Positions 10,127-19,981 of a stretch of DNA of 64,000 nt are shown piece by piece. The translations under genes and the position numbers were made by a program. How positions within the stretch are numbered: the stretch's first letter is position 1; each line of letters begins with the position of its first letter. Origin of the DNA: Methanobacteriota archaeon (GTDB taxonomy: Archaea; Thermoplasmatota; Poseidoniia; Poseidoniales; Poseidoniaceae); contig PBGP02000002.1 in NCBI GenBank assembly GCA_002720095.2, positions 38,434 through 102,433 on the forward strand. The letters are read 5' to 3'. The notes beneath the pieces are model-generated. The model searched no databases, was not told where the DNA came from, and saw only the letters and a list, made by a program, of their open reading frames with translations.

Positions 10127-11242
10127 TCACTTTCGTGTAATAATAGTTAACAAATCACCATCTTTTAATCGGTGTTCTAAACCAACTCTCTGCCAATCAA
10201 ATTTAGCACTTGGACCTTTAACTCTAGAATACCTAAACTTTCTTACAAAGTCCCTGTGTAATGTATTACAAATATCTTCTACAGTACTCGTATCTTTAAC
10301 AATTAATGGTTCTACCAAATCAGCTTCTTGGCCTTGAGGTTTTAGGTATATGCTCATAAATCCTAAATTGTCATAAATGAAATCTTTTAATTCATCAATA
10401 CCATCACCATTGAATGCTGAAATTCTCATTACTGGCCAGCCATCTGGGAGTGCTTTTTCAGCTGAAACTAATTCTTCTTCATTCGCTAAATCAATTTTAT
10501 TTATTGCAATAACTGCTCTATTGTATATTCTATTTTCAGCTAATGTATCAACAATCATTTCTGCATTAACATTAACACGTAAAGTGACTAATGCTGAAAC
10601 GATACCAAAGGAACGTATAATGTCTGCAATTTCATTTTCACTCAAAATAGTCTGCTCAACAGTAGATCTAACATCAATACCACCTCTCAATGTTCGTGTG
10701 ATAAATACTTGAGGCTTTTTCTGGTTTAACCTGATTGCAGACATATCTAGTTCTTTATGTAAGACATTAAAATGGGCTTGCTGGAATGGATCTACAACGA
10801 ATAATACCATGTCCGAATTTCTAATTACTCCAAGAATTTCTTTACCACGACCTTTACCTTCAGAGGCTCCTTTAATTAATCCTGGTAAATCCAAAATTTG
10901 TATTTTCGCACCTCTATGTGTCATTAGTCCTGGGATGCAAGTAAGAGTTGTGAAAGCATATGATCCAGTTTCAGACTCAACATCAGTTATTTTCGATATC
11001 AGTGTAGATTTTCCTACAGAGGGGAATCCAACAAGTGCAACTGTAGCGTCACCAGATTTTTTAACCTCAAATCCCTTTTTTGGTCCACTAGATTTTGCAT
11101 GTTGCAGAACTTTTTCTCTTTGTAATTTTAATTTTGCAATTTTAGCTTTTAATTTTCCAATATGGTGTTCAGTAGCTTTATTTTTTTGAGTCTTATCAAT
11201 CTCAGCCTGAATCTCTTTAATTTGGTCTTCTATTGTGGCCAA
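10127..11242 (-). CDS. DRG-family GTP-binding protein with C-terminal TGS domain
   Basis: VALVGFPSVGKSTLISKITDVESETGSYAFTTLTCIPG, DLPGLIKGASEGKGRGKEIL, C-terminal TGS-like region. Confidence 0.95.
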   Translation of the reverse strand: MATIEDQIKEIQAEIDKTQKNKATEHHIGKLKAKIAKLKLQREKVLQHAKSSGPKKGFEVKKSGDATVALVGFPSVGKSTLISKITDVESETGSYAFTTLTCIPGLMTHRGAKIQILDLPGLIKGASEGKGRGKEILGVIRNSDMVLFVVDPFQQAHFNVLHKELDMSAIRLNQKKPQVFITRTLRGGIDVRSTVEQTILSENEIADIIRSFGIVSALVTLRVNVNAEMIVDTLAENRIYNRAVIAINKIDLANEEELVSAEKALPDGWPVMRISAFNGDGIDELKDFIYDNLGFMSIYLKPQGQEADLVEPLIVKDTSTVEDICNTLHRDFVRKFRYSRVKGPSAKFDWQRVGLEHRLKDGDLLTIITRK

Positions 11243-11327
11243 TTGATTCCCCTCAAACTATTCTGTCCGTATTTGGTTATCAAGTATAATGTTCAGAAAA
11301 TAGAATAGCGTAATCTTCTAGCATTGA

Positions 11328-12062
11328 ATGAGCGGGCCTAAATTGAGCATAGATATGACTGTACATTTAGTAGATATAACTACTTTTGAAAAAATCGGTA
11401 ATTTGGGTTGGAATGAAGTCTATGACCATGCACAGAATGGGACACTGAGAGAGTTTAGGCCGCCACCGGATTCGAAATTAATCAGAAGTCATGATATTGA
11501 CTCTGAGGTAGAATTACTAGATTGGATGGATTCGGTTGAATTAGAAGACAATGGATTTAATTTTTTGACAACAATTAGAAATGCGATTACTGAGAGGATA
11601 ATAAATTTTGAAGTAGGTTGTGATGGTATTCATCATTTGGTAGAAGTTTGCAGCATTGGGTATTGGGAAGTTTGGGAGTCAAGATCATACTTATATTTTG
11701 AAAAATTACTAGGTATTAAAGTTGAAAATATTGAGGAGCTTTATGCTGAAGAAATTTGGTTAAGTTTAACAGACAAAATGTCTGAAATAGCAGCAGATAA
11801 ATTTTCTGAGCTTGTAATAATGGATTGGATGAGAAGAAGGGAAGAATTAGGGGAGACATTAGATGAAAAACAAGATCCGAGAATAATACCAACTATGGCT
11901 AGCCACAAGAAATTAACAAATTCATTTCATTATCTTCTCAACACTTGCAGAGAGAACCCATCACTAGAAATTATTGTGGGTAGAGATCATTTGGAAAAAT
12001 CTAAATGGGGTCATGGAAATTGGAATATTGGAGAGATTATTCTTCAAAATTTGAAAAAATAG
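11328..12062 (+). CDS. Hypothetical protein
   Basis: 244-aa ORF ending before grpE; no family recognised. Confidence 0.65.
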   Translation: MSGPKLSIDMTVHLVDITTFEKIGNLGWNEVYDHAQNGTLREFRPPPDSKLIRSHDIDSEVELLDWMDSVELEDNGFNFLTTIRNAITERIINFEVGCDGIHHLVEVCSIGYWEVWESRSYLYFEKLLGIKVENIEELYAEEIWLSLTDKMSEIAADKFSELVIMDWMRRREELGETLDEKQDPRIIPTMASHKKLTNSFHYLLNTCRENPSLEIIVGRDHLEKSKWGHGNWNIGEIILQNLKK

Positions 12063-12109
12063 ATTATAATTATCGTGAACTTCAAAAGAAGTACTTTTGT
12101 CGGGCCTGT

Positions 12110-12697
12110 ATGACTGATGAAGAAAACGCCAATCAAGAAGATTTAGAACTTGATGAAACATCAGAAGTTATTGAAGCCAAGGAAACACCAGAGCAATCTG
12201 ATTCTGAAGAGATCGAAGAAGAACATGAAGAAAAAGAATTAACTCTGGAACAAAAATTTGAACAACTCGAAGAAAAATTAACAAAATCTGAATCAGAAAT
12301 AGGTTACAGGGATGCAGAAATAATTAACATTCGTAAAAAAATGAATGCGGAAAAATCATCTTTAATCCGTTACTCAGGATTTAATTTATCTAGAAGAATA
12401 TTAGGTGTACTAGATGATGTTGATAGAGCTTTAACCATGATTGATGATGAAAATAAATCTCCTGAGGCTGAAGGATTGCGTTTAATTAGAACTAAATTAT
12501 GGCAACAATTGAGTTTGGATGGTGTATCTCATATTGATGCAATTAATTCTGATTTCGATCCTAATCTACACGAAGCAATTACTACTGTACCTCCAACCGA
12601 AGAATTCCCTTCAGGAAGAATCGTTCAAGTATTAGAAGAAGGTTATATGTACAAAGATAAATTATTAAAAGCATCAAAAGTAGTAGTTTCTAGTTAA
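12110..12697 (+). CDS. grpE: GrpE nucleotide exchange factor
   Basis: Acidic/coiled N-terminus then FNLSRRILGVLDDVDRALTM...FDPNLHEAITTVPPTEEFPSGRIVQVLEEGYMYKDKLLKASKVVVS. ATG at 12110 preferred over the ORF-track start at 12005, which overlaps the preceding gene. Confidence 0.92.
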   Translation: MTDEENANQEDLELDETSEVIEAKETPEQSDSEEIEEEHEEKELTLEQKFEQLEEKLTKSESEIGYRDAEIINIRKKMNAEKSSLIRYSGFNLSRRILGVLDDVDRALTMIDDENKSPEAEGLRLIRTKLWQQLSLDGVSHIDAINSDFDPNLHEAITTVPPTEEFPSGRIVQVLEEGYMYKDKLLKASKVVVSS

Positions 12698-13318
12698 CTA
12701 ACCTACATGCTCGACTGGCGGACCAATGAATGGTAAACGAGTTAAACGATCTTCTTCTACTAACCAATCCACGACCGACTCATGAATTGATAGACTTAGG
12801 ATTTCCTTTACAGAATCTATCTCATTGACAGTTGAAAGCATTTTACAAGTCTCCCTGACTCTCCAGCCTTCTAAAGAATCTCTATTTTGGAATTCAAATA
12901 ATTCAACAATCCAATTTTTCATTTCATACAATTTTTTTGTTTCTATGTCGCTTGTAATTAAAACACCTGATTCACCATGATATTGGTTAGCGTGCCTAAC
13001 CCAATTTGGAGGGTCATTAATATCTGGAATCGCAACAATTTCTACTTCCCAATCTGGATGACACTTTTTTTTCCAGATTTCTATCATTTCTTTCCTTTCC
13101 TTCCAATCCCACGGATTCTCAGGTGAAGTGACTCTATTAGATGAACCGATTGCAATTCTTAGAGTACTGGTATGTTTTTTACTGTATGCCCATTCTATTA
13201 ATGCAATATGTCCTCTATGAAATGGTTGAAATCTACCCAGTACTACAGTACTTGGTGTAGGTTTCATTTTTGGAGGAAGAGGTTCTAACTTTAACTCTTC
13301 ATTTGGAATTTGATTCAT
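12698..13318 (-). CDS. nadM: Nicotinamide-nucleotide adenylyltransferase (archaeal NadM type)
   Basis: VVLGRFQPFHRGHIALIEWA, IAIGSSN, nucleotidyltransferase (H/T)xGH motif. Confidence 0.86.
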   Translation of the reverse strand: MNQIPNEELKLEPLPPKMKPTPSTVVLGRFQPFHRGHIALIEWAYSKKHTSTLRIAIGSSNRVTSPENPWDWKERKEMIEIWKKKCHPDWEVEIVAIPDINDPPNWVRHANQYHGESGVLITSDIETKKLYEMKNWIVELFEFQNRDSLEGWRVRETCKMLSTVNEIDSVKEILSLSIHESVVDWLVEEDRLTRLPFIGPPVEHVG

Positions 13319-14550
13319 AAAAAGTAACTCTCCACATCTAAATCTGATAGTTTAATTCCAAAATCTGAAAAACAAGATATCATTCTTTTGCAACCTTCAA
13401 TCATTTCTTCTTTTTCTGTAATACCCATAGAACCAATCCTAAACATTTTTCCTTTCAAATGATCTTGACCTCCAATTACGTAGGTATTATATTTTACAGC
13501 TAACTCATTTCTCCATTTATCGTCTATTCCATCTGGATACAATATTGCAGTTGCAGTATTCGACCGTTGAGATGAATCTGCAAGTAACGTGAAGCCTAAA
13601 TCTGAAAATAAATTCTGAACTCCTTTAGATAATTTTTCACATCTTGACCATCTATTTTCTAAACCTTCTTCATTCAATTCACGTAAAGCTTGAATCCACC
13701 CTATTGTTAGATTAATCGCAGGGGTCCAAGAAGTTTGGTCATCAGCTGCTCTTTTTAATGCAGGAATTAAGTCTAAATAATACCTGGAGGATAATTCATT
13801 ATTTTCATTTTTTTCCATTACATTCTTGATGAATGAATTATTTATTGCGATTGCGGATACACCACTAGGTCCTGCGGTACATTTTTGTGCTCCGACAACT
13901 ATAGCTTCAGCATTCCACTTTAAGGGATGAACAGGTAATCCTCCAACGCTTGTAATTCCATCGATGATTAATGCAACTTTATATTTTTCAGCTATTTTAG
14001 ACAATTTATCAGCGTCCTGAGTAATTCCAGTTGAAGTCTCATTATGACAAAATGCAATTCCGGAGTAATTGCCTTTAGATAATTCATTTTCTAATTTTGT
14101 TAAATCAAATGATTTCCCCCATCCAAAATCAATATGTTTTACGTTAGAAAATTCTCTAGTCATGTCCGCAACTCTTTCTCCAAACTTTCCATTAGTCGGC
14201 ACTAAAACAATATCTTTTTTTGAAAATCTATTGGATATTATCATTTCCATAGCAGCAGTTCCACTCCCGCTTACAACAATTGTTGAATAACCATCATCTC
14301 CTTCGAATGATTTTACACCAATATCATAACTTGTAGGTGAGAGATTAAAGGCTATTCTTAATAAACCATTTAACTCAGCCATTATCGCTTTATATTCAGA
14401 TCCTCTTGCAGTTATTACTGGGTGAGACATTGATTCTAGTGTTTTACTAGACATTCTCACTGGTCCTGGAACTAAGAAACAATCTTTTTCATACTTTTTT
14501 GATATTCCATCCGAAAAATTAGGTTTTTCACCAGACAACCTCTCCTCCAT
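13315..14550 (-). CDS. Class V aminotransferase (alanine-glyoxylate / serine-pyruvate type)
   Basis: LVPGPVRMSSKTLESMSHPVITARGSEYKAIMAEL, VVSGSGTAAMEM, CHNETSTGI, VVGAQKCTAGPSGVSAIAI. Confidence 0.88.
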   Translation of the reverse strand: MEERLSGEKPNFSDGISKKYEKDCFLVPGPVRMSSKTLESMSHPVITARGSEYKAIMAELNGLLRIAFNLSPTSYDIGVKSFEGDDGYSTIVVSGSGTAAMEMIISNRFSKKDIVLVPTNGKFGERVADMTREFSNVKHIDFGWGKSFDLTKLENELSKGNYSGIAFCHNETSTGITQDADKLSKIAEKYKVALIIDGITSVGGLPVHPLKWNAEAIVVGAQKCTAGPSGVSAIAINNSFIKNVMEKNENNELSSRYYLDLIPALKRAADDQTSWTPAINLTIGWIQALRELNEEGLENRWSRCEKLSKGVQNLFSDLGFTLLADSSQRSNTATAILYPDGIDDKWRNELAVKYNTYVIGGQDHLKGKMFRIGSMGITEKEEMIEGCKRMISCFSDFGIKLSDLDVESYFL

Positions 14551-14610
14551 GAACCTACAGTTTACAGAAGGTTATTCAATAAACCGTAAGAAGCACTCAT
14601 ATGTAATTAC

Positions 14611-15315
14611 TTGAAGGCTCTAACAGTGGTAATTAAAATTGGGTTGGCAATGATTCAAGGAGCGCGTTTTGAACATGAAGATTGTTTAAAATATGCTGCA
14701 ATGGAATTAGGTCTTGATATAGAGGTTATTTATCTTAATACCGCAATGGATTTATTGGGTTCAAAGCTTGATGCTTTAGTTTTACCTGGAGGTGAGTCTA
14801 CTACTATGAGAAAAGTTTCAGATAAAAATGGATTATTTCCTGCAATCTATGACTATTTAGAAGAGAAACCTTCAATTCCTGTTTTAGCAACATGTGCAGG
14901 TGCAATATTATTAGTTGATCCTGGTCCACGAAGAAAACCATTTCTAGATGCCAGTATTGATAGAAATTACTACGGAAGTCAAAAAGAATCATTCCAAGCC
15001 AATTTAAGGATTGAAAATATTATTATTCCATCTTCAGTAAATAATGAGAATTTTAATCCTTTACATTTGGGTAATAATGAAAAATCCCTGCCTGTCGAAT
15101 TTGACAAAAATAAATTAGAAAGTACTTTTTTCCCAGGAATTTTTATTAGAGCTCCCCGGTTCAATCAAATTAGCTCTGCCGTAGAAAGAGTTGTATTTCA
15201 TGGAGATGAAGTTGTGGGAATACTCCAAAATTCTAAGTTAGCGCTAACTTTTCATCCAGAGTTATCGACTGATTTTTCATTTCATAGGTGGTTATTAAGT
15301 CAAGTATCAAAATAA
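14611..15315 (+). CDS. pdxT: Pyridoxal 5'-phosphate synthase glutaminase subunit PdxT
   Basis: LPGGESTTMRK, nucleophile VLATCAGAILL, catalytic LTFHPELS; TTG or a nearby alternative start. Confidence 0.9.
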   Translation: MKALTVVIKIGLAMIQGARFEHEDCLKYAAMELGLDIEVIYLNTAMDLLGSKLDALVLPGGESTTMRKVSDKNGLFPAIYDYLEEKPSIPVLATCAGAILLVDPGPRRKPFLDASIDRNYYGSQKESFQANLRIENIIIPSSVNNENFNPLHLGNNEKSLPVEFDKNKLESTFFPGIFIRAPRFNQISSAVERVVFHGDEVVGILQNSKLALTFHPELSTDFSFHRWLLSQVSK

Positions 15316-15325
15316 TGGTGGAATT

Positions 15326-16432
15326 ATGTCAATTAAGTTACCTGTTGTTGAAAGTACGATATTACCTCCTGAAGAGGGAGAAACACAGGGTTGTATACAA
15401 TGTCAAGCAGGATCTAAATTGGTGTTATTTGTAACTGGAAAATGTCATTGGATGTGTGATTATTGTCCGCTTTCAGACAATCGTAGAGAAATTGATATAA
15501 TGTATGCAAATGAAAGACCGTGCCTTGACTTTTCGGATGTAATTGAGGAAGCTAAAGCAATGAATGCTTCAGGCACAGGTATCACAGGGGGTGATCCAAT
15601 GATGGCAAGAAATAGATCTATTGAAGCCATTAAAACTCTAAAAAATGAATTTGGAGAAGAGCATCATATTCATCTTTACACTAGTATACCATTTAATCCA
15701 GATTTTGCGACAAACCTTAAGATGGCAGGTCTTGATGAAATAAGATTTCATTTGCTAAAGTTTGAATTAGAAAAATATATTCCTACAATCGAGGCATGTG
15801 CAAATGCAGGAATTTTGACAGGTGTAGAGCTACCAGCAGAACCAGATAAAGGAAAAATTCTGGAAGAGTTGTTAGACGAATTAAACGAAACACCTATTAA
15901 ATTTGTCAATTTAAACGAGTTAGAAATTACTGTTGGAAATTACGAGAATATGGAATTAAGAGGCTTTAACATCAGCAATGAAATTACTGCAGGTGCAGAA
16001 GGAAGCGCTGAGTTAGCCACTAAATTAAAGGAAAAAATAAATTATGGAAACTATAACTATCACCTCAAATTCTGCACATCTAGGTATAAAGATGCAGGTC
16101 AATTAAGAGCTCGTTTCTCAAGAAGGGCTAAAGCAAATCTTCAACCATGGGAGGAAATCTCGGACGACGATACTATTGTATTGGGCGCAATTTATTCTGA
16201 AGAAGATAGCTACCGTAAAATTATTTCTGATTTAATCAATTGGTATAGGATTGATGCTCGTTGGATAAACTGGAATAAGGATTATCAACGGATCGAATTA
16301 CCTATTTCAATAGTCGAAGAAATTTGTGATGAAATTGAAGTTCCTTGTGCTCAAATAGAGATTCATCCTACTCATGAGAGATTAGAAGTAGGATTGGTTT
16401 GGTTGAATGATTTTAGGATTCAATTGCCGTAG
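15326..16432 (+). CDS. Radical SAM protein
   Basis: CHWMCDYC (CxxxCxxC) cluster motif, GTGITGGDP motif; function not assigned. Confidence 0.88.
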   Translation: MSIKLPVVESTILPPEEGETQGCIQCQAGSKLVLFVTGKCHWMCDYCPLSDNRREIDIMYANERPCLDFSDVIEEAKAMNASGTGITGGDPMMARNRSIEAIKTLKNEFGEEHHIHLYTSIPFNPDFATNLKMAGLDEIRFHLLKFELEKYIPTIEACANAGILTGVELPAEPDKGKILEELLDELNETPIKFVNLNELEITVGNYENMELRGFNISNEITAGAEGSAELATKLKEKINYGNYNYHLKFCTSRYKDAGQLRARFSRRAKANLQPWEEISDDDTIVLGAIYSEEDSYRKIISDLINWYRIDARWINWNKDYQRIELPISIVEEICDEIEVPCAQIEIHPTHERLEVGLVWLNDFRIQLP

Positions 16433-16479
16433 AACCATTAATCTCATTATGGCAAACTCAATCGGAGTGCTGAATTAAA

Positions 16480-17925
16480 GTGTTAGATAGCATTCAAAAA
16501 CGCACTGGAATGGATTTAAGAGTCTTTTTTCAAGTTCGAACTTGGCAAGCTTTTTTAATATCCATTGTCTTATTTTCAGTTATTGCTTATTCAGGATTAA
16601 CTGTTTTTGGAATCACCACCTCAAAATTCGGAGTATCAGAAGATGCCCAAAAAGCACCTAATTTTGAAATGATTTCATTGAATAGAACTGGAATTGAATC
16701 AAACTATACTAATGAAACAGGATGGTTTGAATTAGAACAACATTTGGGTAAAGTGATAATTTTAGATTTTATGGCTCATGATTGCCTAGCATGTCATGGA
16801 GTTCAAGCTCATCTTGAGGAAAATATGCAATACTGGGCGGATTTGGATACAGAATATGAATTGTTAATTGTGGCTGTTGGAGCATGGTACAACGAGCCTT
16901 TTGATTATCTAAATGAGACTTCGGGTGGTTATCATGTTCCATATTATTTTACCGGTAAAGGTAGTGTCGAGTCAGTAATAGTAAATGAGACATCTAATGA
17001 AAGAGGTGACCTAAGAGAATATTATAATGCTTGGACAATTCCAGTAGTATATGTTGTTGATCATGAAGGATACTTAATTGCAAAAAACACGGGTACTGGT
17101 TTAGAATGGGACGAATTTGATTCGGCTGTAGAGTTGGCATTAAACGGAGATGCAGAGGAATTAAGATTCGGTTTATCAAAAGTTGACACAACCTCAATGT
17201 TGGCGATTTTTTCATTAGGATTATTTCTTTCAATTCTAGTCTATTTTTCACCATGTGCATTTCCAGTTCTGCCTAGCTTTATTACGTATTATCTTTCATT
17301 AGGGTCAAGAGAAGAAGAGTTAATTGAACAAGGTAAGTTAACTAGGAAAATGCCTAGAGCATGGTTTATTGGTTTACTTTCGGGTTTAGGTATGTGGACT
17401 TTCTTCTTATTAATTGGTGGAATTGCAATCATAATGGGGGAAGCATTTGAAAAGTCAGGAATAATTACACAAATTGCATTTGCAATTGCTTTACTATTGG
17501 TGGTTCTAGGTTTTTTTATGCTAACTGGTGGAACTGCACATTTGATGGGATGGGTGCAAAAATTAATTGATAGATGGAGCACTACAGAAAATGATGAAAC
17601 TTTTACTCCAAGAAGGAATATGTATCTGTATGGAATTGGGTATGCTGCTGCATCAATAGATTGTACTGCCGCTGCAGTGCTACCTTTCATAATTTATTTA
17701 TCCACACAGGGCGGTAACTCAGTCACATTTGGTTTAATGGGTTTGATGTTAGGGCTGTTATTATTGATGATTTTCGTGACGGTAATTATCAGCTTAGGCC
17801 GTCAAGTAATGATTGACTTTTTGAGAAGATCAACAGGAATGATTAAGATGGTTGGATCTTGGATGATGATGTTCGCTGGAATTGGTTTACTTATGTTAAT
17901 GTCAAACCCAGAACTGTTAGGTTAA
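16480..17925 (+). CDS. Thioredoxin-like domain fused to CcdA/DsbD-type transmembrane thiol transporter
   Basis: CxxC in MAHDCLACHGVQAHL; CcdA-type SPCAFPVLPSF and ASIDCTAAAVLPF membrane cysteines; GTG start. Confidence 0.87.
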   Translation: MLDSIQKRTGMDLRVFFQVRTWQAFLISIVLFSVIAYSGLTVFGITTSKFGVSEDAQKAPNFEMISLNRTGIESNYTNETGWFELEQHLGKVIILDFMAHDCLACHGVQAHLEENMQYWADLDTEYELLIVAVGAWYNEPFDYLNETSGGYHVPYYFTGKGSVESVIVNETSNERGDLREYYNAWTIPVVYVVDHEGYLIAKNTGTGLEWDEFDSAVELALNGDAEELRFGLSKVDTTSMLAIFSLGLFLSILVYFSPCAFPVLPSFITYYLSLGSREEELIEQGKLTRKMPRAWFIGLLSGLGMWTFFLLIGGIAIIMGEAFEKSGIITQIAFAIALLLVVLGFFMLTGGTAHLMGWVQKLIDRWSTTENDETFTPRRNMYLYGIGYAAASIDCTAAAVLPFIIYLSTQGGNSVTFGLMGLMLGLLLLMIFVTVIISLGRQVMIDFLRRSTGMIKMVGSWMMMFAGIGLLMLMSNPELLG

Positions 17926-18761
17926 CTCTCTAATTTTTCTATGAATTCATCAAAATTATCTTTTCTGTCCATAATACATTTCTTTAGAACAATTATTGAC
18001 ATTACTGCAATTATTATTCCAGTTATAAAGTCGAAAAAATAATGCTGCTTTGTTGTCATAGTACTGACTGCAATTGAAATTGACAAACACCAAATACACA
18101 TTGGTATCAGATAACGAGATAAAAGGTCAATTTGTTTTATTTTTTCAGGTAATCTAAGAATTCCTTCTCCTTTTTTAATCCATCTAATTAAAATCCATGA
18201 AATAAATATAGAGTGTGAAACATGTAAAGATGGCCATGAATTATAAGGAGGGTCAGCGGAGTATAGAATTTCATACAATCTTAATACGAGTCCTTTGCCC
18301 AAATCTAAGCCATCTCTGGTATCAATTTTTATAGGCATTAAAACAAAAATAATGAAACAAAATGTGCTCAGTGTTATTAGTACCTGATAAGTGAATATAC
18401 ATTCCATTAAACCTTTCTTATTAAGAGGTACTGAAACAGCCATCGCTATGAATAGCAGGTAATATGCCCCATAAATGAATATTGAGTTTTTGATAAATGG
18501 AATATTTTCGTCGATAATAGAACTAGAGTCAAATATGGAATAATCTCTCCACTCTGCAAAATGAATCGTTAATGCGTAGACTAATGAGATATAAATTGTA
18601 GAAATAATAAATGCTGCAATCGGTAAGTAAATTTTTGATTTTGATTGAACCTTCCAAACGGGCTTCCATAATCTCCAAGGGGTAAATAAGAACTTCTCGA
18701 CAATCTTTTTAGAGATTTTATCACCCCTCAAGAGCGTCAATAATCTGGTGCGCTCTATCAA
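17922..18761 (-). CDS. PAP2-superfamily membrane protein
   Basis: Multiple TM segments; PSLHVSHSIFISW and H...HYFFDFITGIIIA PAP2-like motifs. Start uncertain (annotated ATG overlaps the upstream gene by 41 bp). Confidence 0.75.
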   Translation of the reverse strand: MIERTRLLTLLRGDKISKKIVEKFLFTPWRLWKPVWKVQSKSKIYLPIAAFIISTIYISLVYALTIHFAEWRDYSIFDSSSIIDENIPFIKNSIFIYGAYYLLFIAMAVSVPLNKKGLMECIFTYQVLITLSTFCFIIFVLMPIKIDTRDGLDLGKGLVLRLYEILYSADPPYNSWPSLHVSHSIFISWILIRWIKKGEGILRLPEKIKQIDLLSRYLIPMCIWCLSISIAVSTMTTKQHYFFDFITGIIIAVMSIIVLKKCIMDRKDNFDEFIEKLES

Positions 18762-19566
18762 TTAATTCGATTGGGTTGGAAGCCAAAATGTAAAGGGTCG
18801 GCACCCACCCAAAATCTCCTTCATCTATAACTATCTGAGCATCTTTAGATTTTTCATCAGGAATACTCTTTGGGGCCATTGCAATATTTAAATTCAGATT
18901 CTTTGCAGCTTTTCTAATTTTTTTTATGGAATTTTTTGGTAAAGATAGATTAATTATTGCATTAGCTTTTGAGCCAAATTTTTTAATTTTTAGCAGTAAC
19001 TCTGCTAAATGTTTACTAGCTCCAAATTCAGGGGATGAAAGATACTTTATTTTTTCATCAATAATCCATAATCTTCCTGGAAATGCCGCTACATCATTAA
19101 TATCCTCAGCATCATTTGTGGATGCTGCAACATTCATTCCTACGGCAGGTTGCCAATTCTTGATTTTTTGAATGATAAACCTTTGAGTAATCCACTCCAG
19201 TCTTCTGATTAAACTAGCTCTTGTTTGTCCTTTATCTAAATCAGTTCCAGTTAAAATTTTATCAAACCTGATATTCCTTCCGTCATCAAACAAAAACTCA
19301 ATAACATATCTTTGCTGTTTTAATTTTGCCTCAGGCCCTAAATTAGATAATAATTGTGTCATTTCACTAGCCCAACTGTCAATAACAGATTCATCAGCAC
19401 TTCCTTTAAGAGGTGGCAAAGGTCTTCCTCTTTGTCTACTAATTGTACTCTGGGTCATGCCAATCATTTTTGAGATACTTTGCTGACTCCAGCCTTGAGC
19501 TTGTAATGATCTCGCAACCTGCATTTGTAGCCTATCAATCCATTTTGTGCCATCTTCACCTAGCAT
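18721..19566 (-). CDS. HTH transcriptional regulator with C-terminal ThiN-like (thiamin-phosphate-binding) domain, ThiR-like
   Basis: ARSLQAQGWSQQSISKMIGMTQSTISRQRGRP HTH; C-terminal EGDFGWVPTLYILASNPIELIDRAHQII ThiN-like. ATG at 19566 preferred over the upstream ORF start at 19617, which lies within the likely promoter. Confidence 0.8.
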   Translation of the reverse strand: MLGEDGTKWIDRLQMQVARSLQAQGWSQQSISKMIGMTQSTISRQRGRPLPPLKGSADESVIDSWASEMTQLLSNLGPEAKLKQQRYVIEFLFDDGRNIRFDKILTGTDLDKGQTRASLIRRLEWITQRFIIQKIKNWQPAVGMNVAASTNDAEDINDVAAFPGRLWIIDEKIKYLSSPEFGASKHLAELLLKIKKFGSKANAIINLSLPKNSIKKIRKAAKNLNLNIAMAPKSIPDEKSKDAQIVIDEGDFGWVPTLYILASNPIELIDRAHQIIDALEG

Positions 19567-19606
19567 TGAGCTACTGTAGAAGTGGTAGTTATTCAATGTG
19601 ACGCAA

Positions 19607-19625
19607 TTTATATGCAATCCGCATA
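19607..19625 (-). promoter_or_regulatory. Candidate promoter/operator of the ThiR-like gene: minus-strand TATA element (ATATAAA) overlapping dyad TATGC-AATCC-GCATA
   Basis: Perfect 5-bp inverted repeat at 19611-19625 overlapping the TATA-like element at 19607-19613, ~41 nt upstream of the ATG at 19566. Confidence 0.45.
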
Positions 19626-19629
19626 CAGT

Positions 19630-19956
19630 TTATTTAAGGTCAACAACCACCGGCTCGATATCTTGTTTTGAAGGATCTATTTGAGCCCAAGATAATATGA
19701 ATAGTTCATCGCCAACTTGAGCGTGTCTTGCTGCGGGTCCGTTCAGTGCAAAGATTCCACTACCAGCTTCACCTTTGATTACATATGTCTCAATTCGGGA
19801 CCCGTTGTTAAGATTAACCACTAGTACTTTTTCATTCTCAGTTAATACAGCACTTTTCATTATATTTTCATCAATTGTAATGCTTCCTACATAAAATAAT
19901 TCGGTTTGAGTAACTTTTGCATACGCAATTTTTGATTTTAGTTTGGTGATTAACAT
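19630..19956 (-). CDS. panD: Aspartate 1-decarboxylase precursor (pyruvoyl-dependent PanD)
   Basis: [29 protein letters not shown] with Gly24-Ser25 processing site when started at ATG 19956; [36 protein letters not shown]. Confidence 0.92.
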   Translation of the reverse strand: MLITKLKSKIAYAKVTQTELFYVGSITIDENIMKSAVLTENEKVLVVNLNNGSRIETYVIKGEAGSGIFALNGPAARHAQVGDELFILSWAQIDPSKQDIEPVVVDLK

Positions 19957-19981
19957 CTTATACAACACCCCTAAAAGTAGG

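Noticed and set aside
10377-11189. Plus-strand ORFs opposite the DRG GTPase
   Set aside because: Antisense to a strongly conserved gene; no domain evidence.
12005-12110. N-terminal extension of grpE from the ORF-track start at 12005
   Set aside because: Overlaps the preceding gene by 58 bp and the added residues do not look like GrpE; ATG 12110 fits better.
14550-14611. Possible dyad 'ggttattcaataaacc' between the aminotransferase and pdxT
   Set aside because: Imperfect arms (GGTTATT versus GGTTTATT); not distinguishable from chance in AT-rich sequence.
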